Source of the DNA: a bacterium
Lineage (GTDB): Bacteria; CAIWAD01
Direction: 5' to 3'
Assembly: GCA_030685015.1 (NCBI GenBank)
Contig: JAUXWS010000013.1
Span: 1 to 64,000 of the forward strand
Length of the DNA: 64,000 bases
Shown here: positions 59,315 through 64,000 of the stretch, in pieces
Layout of the letters: every line of letters begins with the position of its first letter
How positions within the stretch are numbered: position 1 is the stretch's first letter
Program-made: the position numbers and the translations under genes
The notes under the pieces: model-generated
Told to the model about the DNA's origin: nothing
Seen by the model: the letters and a program-made list of their open reading frames with translations, nothing else
The model's database searches: none

Positions 59315-60292
59315 TCACAAGGAATGGGAGAGTCCCTGTCCGGCCAGGGCCCGATCCACCGTGCGGATCAGCTCCTCCATTCCGAAAGGCTTGGGCAGGA
59401 AGGCCACCGCGCCCTGCTTCAAGGCCTGGTCCTCCTGCCAGATTCCCGTGTAGCCGGTGGTGAGGATGACGGGGATCTTCAGATGCCGCTTATGCAGCAC
59501 CTTCAGCAAGCCCATCCCGTTCAACCTCGGCATCTGGATGTCGCTGAGAATCAACTGGAACCGTTCCCGTTCCAGGCGATTCAGCCCGCTCATCCCGTCG
59601 GGGGCTTGGCAGACGACGTAACCGCAGCTGGCCAGCATGTCGGCGACGATCTCGCCCAACTCGCGGTTGTCCTCCAGCAGGAGGATCTTGGTCAGCTGCC
59701 GGCCGATGCTGCGCGCCTGCGGATGCACCAGGTTGACGAAGCTGTTGAGGGTTTCCTGGGGAAAGACCCGATCCAGCGTCGGCAAGCTGTCCAGCTCCGC
59801 GGCCGCTTCCTGCCCAAAGAACACTTCCGCCAACTCCAGCAACTGGTCCAGACGCGGCTCCACCGCGCCCTCCCGCCACGTGTAGTGCAGGAAGTTGACC
59901 GAATATAGCAAGGCGAAGCTGTGGAGGAAACCGTCGGCCGGTTCGAAGCGGATGGTGGCGGTGGCCGGCCCCGCCTGATAATCCAGGACCGTCTCGCCGC
60001 CTCCCAGCCGACGCATCAGGGTGGAGGCCAGCGCCGCGCCGAAGAGGGCGAGATCGGAGATGGTGCCAGTGGAGTCATGTTGCAGTTGAAGGGTGGCGTG
60101 ACAGGCCTCCACCTCGTCGGCCAGCCCGGACAGGGCCGGAGAAGGGAGATCCCCGGTCCAGCGCAATCCGCGGAAATGGGTCAGCGCCGAAGCGACGAAA
60201 GCTGGATCGGGCTTCAGGCCGGCCTGGAAGGTCAGCTCGAGGCCGTTGCAGCCGATGCCGTCCGGCGGCAGGCCGCGGATGGCTTCAAACAT
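59315..60292 (-). CDS. response regulator with unusual N-terminal domain and C-terminal receiver
   Basis: A 325-residue protein. Residues about 201-320 form a receiver domain: K-I-L-L-L-E-D-N (about 201-208), phosphorylated Asp in L-I-L-S-D-I-Q-M-P (about 247-255), and Lys in F-L-P-K-P-F-G (about 298-304). The first 195 residues are an unrecognised domain with few charged motifs. The order (effector first, receiver last) is the reverse of most regulators. No kinase is adjacent, and no DNA-binding domain is seen, so the output is unknown. Confidence 0.8.
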   Translation of the reverse strand: MFEAIRGLPPDGIGCNGLELTFQAGLKPDPAFVASALTHFRGLRWTGDLPSPALSGLADEVEACHATLQLQHDSTGTISDLALFGAALASTLMRRLGGGETVLDYQAGPATATIRFEPADGFLHSFALLYSVNFLHYTWREGAVEPRLDQLLELAEVFFGQEAAAELDSLPTLDRVFPQETLNSFVNLVHPQARSIGRQLTKILLLEDNRELGEIVADMLASCGYVVCQAPDGMSGLNRLERERFQLILSDIQMPRLNGMGLLKVLHKRHLKIPVILTTGYTGIWQEDQALKQGAVAFLPKPFGMEELIRTVDRALAGQGLSHSL

Positions 60293-60401
60293 GGAGGAAT
60301 GTCCTTTTCACCTGGAGCTGATCGACCAGTGGCGGCCCGAACTTAAGCCCGGCAGGCGGCGTGGGTTCCCCCTTGGCCGGCAGACCGGCCAAGTCCTTGA
60401 T

Positions 60402-60431
60402 TTGCGGCATGATGGCCCATCCTCTACTTTG
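60402..60431 (+). promoter_or_regulatory. two-box promoter of upp (TTG-N20-TACTTTG)
   Basis: TTG (60402-60404), 20 nt, TACTTTG (60425-60431), then 23 nt to ATG 60455. Confidence 0.55.
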
Positions 60432-60454
60432 GATCGACAACGCGAGGCTTTTCC

Positions 60455-61093
60455 ATGTATGCCTTCTCGAACCTCCGGGTGGTGGATCACCCCCTGGCCC
60501 AGCACTACCTGTCCCTGCTGCGTGACCGGGGCACGCCACCGGAACAATTCGCCAAGTGCGTCGAGCAGCTGGCCGCCCTCCTCGTGCCCGAGGTGACGAG
60601 GGATCTGGAGACCCGCGAGCACGCCGTCGCCACGCCGCTGGAGGACTGCCTGACCCGGCGCCTGGCCCACCCCATCGTGCTGGTGCCCATCCTGCGGGCC
60701 GGCCTGGGCATGGTGCCGGGCTTCAAACAGCTCGTGCCCGACGCCATGGTCGCCCATCTGGGCCTGTATCGCGACGAGGTCAGCCTGGAGCCGGTCGTCT
60801 ACTACAAAAAGCTGCCCCAGGACCTGCGCGGCCGCGACCTGATCGTGCTGGATCCCATGCTGGCCACGGGCGGCACGGCCAGCGCCGCCCTCAGCTATTT
60901 GAAGGAGAGGCGGCCCCGCAGCATCCGCATGGCGGGCCTGCTGGCGGCGCCGGAGGGTGTGGGGCACCTGCTGCGCACACACCCCGACGTGCCCCTCGTC
61001 GTGGTCGCCCTCGATCGCGAACTCAACGGGCGCGGCTACATCCTGCCCGGCCTGGGAGACGCGGGGGACCGCATGTTCGGGACGGAATTCTGA
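60455..61093 (+). CDS. upp: uracil phosphoribosyltransferase
   Basis: A 212-residue salvage enzyme joining uracil and PRPP to UMP. V-P-I-L-R-A-G-L-G-M-V (about 72-82) and the PRPP motif V-L-D-P-M-L-A-T-G-G-T-A (about 130-141), then G-L-G-D-A-G-D-R-M-F-G-T-E at the C-terminus, are diagnostic. It is a single gene with its own two-box promoter; the other salvage genes lie at the left end of the window. Confidence 0.96.
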   Translation: MYAFSNLRVVDHPLAQHYLSLLRDRGTPPEQFAKCVEQLAALLVPEVTRDLETREHAVATPLEDCLTRRLAHPIVLVPILRAGLGMVPGFKQLVPDAMVAHLGLYRDEVSLEPVVYYKKLPQDLRGRDLIVLDPMLATGGTASAALSYLKERRPRSIRMAGLLAAPEGVGHLLRTHPDVPLVVVALDRELNGRGYILPGLGDAGDRMFGTEF

Positions 61094-61187
61094 CGCACTC
61101 CCGGGTACAGCCATGGACAAGCTCAGGTGGTGAGGAATGGAGCCCGCCAGTGAACGGTGCGTCGGACCGTTGAGCCGGGGGAGGGCC

Positions 61188-62249
61188 ATGCATTCCACCG
61201 CAGACTGCGCCAACGGCATGGCCAATAAGATTGGCCTGTTCCCAGCCGCCGCCCTCATCGGGCTGGTTCTGCTCCTGGCCAGGCCCGCCGCCGGAGCCTG
61301 CGCGCCCGACACCTTCGCTGTCTCACGCATCAACCGCGCCATTGAGGCCTGCATTGTCCAGGACTGGTCGACCGCCCTGCTCGACCTCAACCGCCTGGTG
61401 CGCGAGGAGGGCTGGCATCCCGCCCCCTGGTTCTACCGCGCCACCGTCTTCAGTTATCGCATGACGGACGAGGAGAGCTTCCGCTGGGAGGGCGCTTTCC
61501 TGGCCGATCTGGACTCCGCCCAGGCCCGCATCGAGCGGCTGCGCTCCCGCGGCGACCTCCGCGTCCCCGCCCACAGCCTGCGCTACCTGGAGGGCAGCGT
61601 GGCGGCCTGGCGGGCCTACCATGCCGGCCGGCGCGAGGAGTGGACCACCGCCCTCCAACAGGGCCTGCGCGCCTCCCGCCTCTGGGAGCACCTGCTGGCG
61701 GACTGCCCGGGCTGGGCCGACCTCGAGCTGGGCATCGGCAACCTGCGCTTCTGGACCAGCGTCAAGTTGCGGCGTCTCAACTGGCTCCCCTTCCTCAAGG
61801 ACCGCCGCCAGGAGGGTCTGGCCATGGTGGAGCACGCCCGCCGCGCCGGCCGCTTCAGCCCCTGGCTGCCGGCGGCCAACCTCTGCTGGATCTACCTCGA
61901 GCTGGGGCGGCCGGACAGCACCATCTCCATCTGCCGGCAGGCCCTGGACCGCTTCCCCGACAGCCGCCTCTTCCTCTTCCCCTGGGCCGAGGCCCTGGAG
62001 GCGGCGGGCCGGCCGGCGGAGGCGGACCAGGTCTACCGTCGGCTGCTGGGCAGCCTGCGGGCGGACAGCTGGCCGCAGCGGGTCAACCAGGTGATCGTGC
62101 TGGAGAAGCGAAGCGCGCTGGCCATGGGCCAAGGCGACCGCGACTCGGCGCGCCGGCTGGCCAGGGAAGCGCTGGCCCTGCCGCTGGATCGTAGCGAGCA
62201 GAAGCGTCTCGCCGAGCGTCTGGCCCGGTTGCGCCGCCGCGCGGGCTGA
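61188..62249 (+). CDS. exported TPR-like protein of unknown function
   Basis: A 353-residue protein with a signal peptide (about 10-35; A-A-L-I-G-L-V-L-L-L-A) and then an all-helical body with tetratricopeptide-like spacing (for example A-x-x-W-I-Y-L-E-L-G-R-P-D-S, about 237-250, and A-L-E-A-A-G-R-P-A-E-A-D-Q-V-Y-R-R-L-L, about 269-287). It probably is a periplasmic scaffold or binding protein. ATG 61188 is placed by GGGGGAGG just upstream. Confidence 0.65.
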   Translation: MHSTADCANGMANKIGLFPAAALIGLVLLLARPAAGACAPDTFAVSRINRAIEACIVQDWSTALLDLNRLVREEGWHPAPWFYRATVFSYRMTDEESFRWEGAFLADLDSAQARIERLRSRGDLRVPAHSLRYLEGSVAAWRAYHAGRREEWTTALQQGLRASRLWEHLLADCPGWADLELGIGNLRFWTSVKLRRLNWLPFLKDRRQEGLAMVEHARRAGRFSPWLPAANLCWIYLELGRPDSTISICRQALDRFPDSRLFLFPWAEALEAAGRPAEADQVYRRLLGSLRADSWPQRVNQVIVLEKRSALAMGQGDRDSARRLAREALALPLDRSEQKRLAERLARLRRRAG

Positions 62250-62350
62250 TTCCCGGACCCAATTCAGTTCAGCACCTGAACTGTCGATAAGGGTTCCCAT
62301 CGGGATGCGGGGGCATCCCTGACATCGGCAACCCAACATGGAACAGCGCA

Positions 62351-62908
62351 ATGAGCCTGGACAAGCCCGCACCGACCGGCCGCTTCGTGACCTTCCCCAC
62401 CGACGAGATCATCGTCACCAAGACGGACACCCGTGGACGCATCACCTATGCCAACGCCCTCTTCGTGGAGGTGTCGGGCTACGCCCCGCAGGACCTGCTT
62501 GGAGCGGCGCACAGCATTGTGAGGCACCCGGCCATGCCCCGCTGCGTCTTCAAGCTTCTTTGGGAGACGGTCCAGGCAGGCGAGGAGTTCTTCGGCTACG
62601 TGCTCAACATGAACCGACAAGGGGACGGCTACTGGGTGTTGGCCCACGTGACGCCCAGTTATGACGCCGCCGGCGCCTGTGTCGGTTACCACTCCAATCG
62701 GCGCTCACCCCACGCCGACGGGGTGGAGGCCGCCACCCGGCTCTACCGCGACCTCCTGGCGGAGGAGAAAGGGCACAGCAACCCCACGGCCGGCCTGGCG
62801 GCGGGCATGGCGCTCCTGGAAAGAACCATGGCCCAGCGCGGCCAGGACTACGGACAGTTCGCCTTCTCCCTGTCGAAGCAGACAAGCCTGGACAACCTCC
62901 ACCCCTAA
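62351..62908 (+). CDS. stand-alone PAS domain protein (Aer-type)
   Basis: A 185-residue cytosolic protein. Residues about 14-125 are a PAS domain close to the aerotaxis receptor type: [14 protein letters not shown] (about 22-35), V-S-G-Y (about 41-44), H-x-I-V-R-H-P-A-M-P (about 53-62) and W-V-L-A-H-V-T-P (about 95-102). Aer-type PAS domains commonly bind FAD. It lacks a signalling domain, which the next gene supplies; the two are 16 nt apart. Confidence 0.85.
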   Translation: MSLDKPAPTGRFVTFPTDEIIVTKTDTRGRITYANALFVEVSGYAPQDLLGAAHSIVRHPAMPRCVFKLLWETVQAGEEFFGYVLNMNRQGDGYWVLAHVTPSYDAAGACVGYHSNRRSPHADGVEAATRLYRDLLAEEKGHSNPTAGLAAGMALLERTMAQRGQDYGQFAFSLSKQTSLDNLHP

Positions 62909-62924
62909 GCCGGAACCCTCACCC

Positions 62925-63839
62925 ATGGACACGATCCTTCTCGACAGACAGCTGGAAGCCCAAATCGGGCCGGTCATCACCATCTGCGATCGGGCCGCCA
63001 CCGGTGATTTGGAGGCCCGCATCGACACCGTCGAGCTGGACGAGCGGCTGGCGCCCCTCGGGCTGGCCATCAACCGGCTCCTCGACGTCCTGGACGCTTA
63101 TGTGCGAGAGTCCTCGGCCATGATGGCCTCGTGCAGCCGGGACCGCTACCATCGACCCATCCTGTTGCGGGGCCTGCGCGGCAGCTTCCTGCGGGGCGCC
63201 ACCACCATCAACGCCGCCGGCCGGCAGATGCGAGAGAACAAGGCGCAGATCGACATGGTCGCGGAGCTTGCCAGGGAGAACACGGACAACATCATGACCG
63301 TGGCCACGGCCGTGGAGGAGCTGGGCGTCACCACCGCCGCCATTTCGGACCAGACCGGCAACGCTGCGCGCATCGCCCGCGAGACGGCCCATTCCAGCAG
63401 CGAGACGGCCCGATCGGTCGAGCCGCTCACCCAGGCGGTGGGTCGGGTCAACAAGATCGTCAATCTGATCAGCCGGGTGGCTTCCCAGACGAACCTGCTG
63501 GCGCTCAACGCAACCATCGAAGCGGCGCGGGCCGGCCACCATGGCAAGGGCTTCGCCGTGGTCGCCAACGAGGTGAAGGAGCTGTCCCGCAGCACGGCCG
63601 AGGCCACCCAGGAGATCCGGCGGGAGGTGGGCCAGATGCAGACGATGATGGATGAGGTGGTGCGTCACATCGTAGGAATCCACGCCTCGCTCACTCGCGT
63701 GGAACAGAGCACGGGGGAGATTGCCCACGCGGTGGAGGAGCAGGTCAAGGCCACGCACGAGATCAGCAGCAGCATCTCCGTCGTGTCGCGCAACACCGGC
63801 ATGGTTTCGGAGCGCATCGCCGGCCGCGTGGCGCCGTAG
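62925..63839 (+). CDS. soluble methyl-accepting chemotaxis protein
   Basis: A 304-residue cytoplasmic chemoreceptor. Residues about 1-85 contain a short HAMP-like or helical segment; the rest is the MCP signalling domain with the tip motif I[22 protein letters not shown] (about 181-203) and G-F-A-V-V-A-N-E-V. No membrane helix is present. The N-terminal start is ATG 62925. Together with the PAS protein it forms a two-gene receptor, in the manner of CetA/CetB energy taxis pairs. Confidence 0.87.
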   Translation: MDTILLDRQLEAQIGPVITICDRAATGDLEARIDTVELDERLAPLGLAINRLLDVLDAYVRESSAMMASCSRDRYHRPILLRGLRGSFLRGATTINAAGRQMRENKAQIDMVAELARENTDNIMTVATAVEELGVTTAAISDQTGNAARIARETAHSSSETARSVEPLTQAVGRVNKIVNLISRVASQTNLLALNATIEAARAGHHGKGFAVVANEVKELSRSTAEATQEIRREVGQMQTMMDEVVRHIVGIHASLTRVEQSTGEIAHAVEEQVKATHEISSSISVVSRNTGMVSERIAGRVAP

Positions 63840-63853
63840 CCGCCGACGCGGGC

Positions 63854-63874
63854 GATGGCGGGGTCCCCGCCATC
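63854..63874. terminator. perfect hairpin between convergent genes
   Basis: GATGGCGGGG and its exact complement around a central TC form a short strong hairpin between the chemoreceptor stop and the stop of the leftward gene. No T-run is seen on either strand, so its role as a terminator is only possible. Confidence 0.4.
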
Positions 63875-64000
63875 ACTCCACGATGAGCTTGCCCGTCGCC
63901 TCCACCGTGGCGGCCCGTTGCCGCCGCACCACATACTGGCCCTGCCCGTCGATGAGGCTGTAGGTGAACTCGGGCAGGCGCAGGGCCAGCCGGTATAGGT
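63873..64000 (-). CDS. C-terminal end of an unidentified protein (cut by window)
   Basis: A leftward frame is open from the right edge to a TGA at 63873, giving 42 residues ending T-G-K-L-I-V-E, with L-R-L-P-E-F-T-Y-S-L-I-D-G-Q-G-Q-Y. The pattern is beta-rich, but too little is in view to name a family. Confidence 0.45.
   Translation of the reverse strand, partial: LYRLALRLPEFTYSLIDGQGQYVVRRQRAATVEATGKLIVE

Noticed and set aside
1-64000. CRISPR array, prophage, insertion sequence with transposase, rRNA operon
   Set aside because: No regularly spaced direct repeats, phage structural genes, transposase motifs or rRNA sequence were found in the window.

Overview
The window is a 64 kb piece of a GC-rich genome from a Gram-negative (diderm) bacterium. 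The diderm assignment rests on an Omp85-type barrel, a TonB-dependent receptor, an MsbA-like exporter with a heptosyltransferase, lipoprotein signals plus Lgt, and another predicted outer-membrane barrel. The phylum cannot be named from sequence alone. However, seven genes carry upstream boxes of the form TTG, 19-21 nt, then TAnnTTG (two with one mismatch), which resemble the -33/-7 promoters of Bacteroidota. I therefore lean towards a GC-rich member or neighbour of the Fibrobacterota-Chlorobiota-Bacteroidota group. Gene packing is dense, with many 1-4 nt ATGA/GTGA/TGATG start-stop overlaps and frequent GTG or TTG starts. There is no prophage, transposase, CRISPR array or rRNA operon.

Layout. 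1-5.7 kb: a leftward nucleoside-salvage operon (cytidine deaminase, uridine kinase, thymidine kinase, CNT transporter, purine nucleoside phosphorylase) running into an Omp85-like barrel and a YCF48/BNR-type protein cut by the window edge. 5.7-8.9 kb: AMMECR1 protein, class V aminotransferase and 5'-nucleotidase lipoprotein. 9-14.5 kb: an orphan lipoprotein, then a leftward LPS-type operon (ABC exporter, DUF6165, heptosyltransferase, GT4). 14.6-25 kb: M16 peptidase and RdgB, a methyltransferase-like membrane protein, LipA, tRNA-Lys, MotAB, a NYN-like protein and RNase Z. 25-34.8 kb: rightward metabolic and housekeeping genes (Lat, NadE, RsmI, Lgt, Tmk, CtpA, HAD phosphatase, Cys/Met PLP enzyme, citryl-CoA lyase-like protein). 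34.8-39.8 kb: a leftward poly-gamma-glutamate module, pgsB-pgsC-pgsW, followed by a periplasmic protein and an outer-membrane barrel. 40-45 kb: dispersed repeats, then an operon of a secreted protein, a LegB-like sugar dehydratase and a phosphopantetheinyl transferase, converging on pgi. 45-54.5 kb: DUF5679, ResB, NlpC/P60, gamma-carbonic anhydrase, methyltransferase and histidine kinase, cupin, TSUP exporter and a two-gene membrane pair. 54.5-64 kb: a second repeat element, GNAT/FemAB-like protein, RfbC, a TPP riboswitch controlling a TonB-dependent receptor, a response regulator, Upp, a TPR-like protein, a PAS protein next to a soluble chemoreceptor, and a gene cut by the right edge.

The most notable points are: (1) a Gram-negative pgsBCW module without pgsA but with two unassigned envelope genes that could form the export path; (2) a 165-bp palindromic element present twice (22598-22762 and 40095-40260), plus a second inverted-repeat element (54547-54767) whose relative abuts the second palindrome; (3) a TPP riboswitch directly upstream of a TonB receptor, predicting outer-membrane uptake of thiamine or a precursor; (4) the recurring TAnnTTG promoter boxes; (5) an in-frame tandem duplication of the catalytic motif of a HAD phosphatase; (6) a strong terminator ending an otherwise gene-free structured region at 50.5-50.9 kb.
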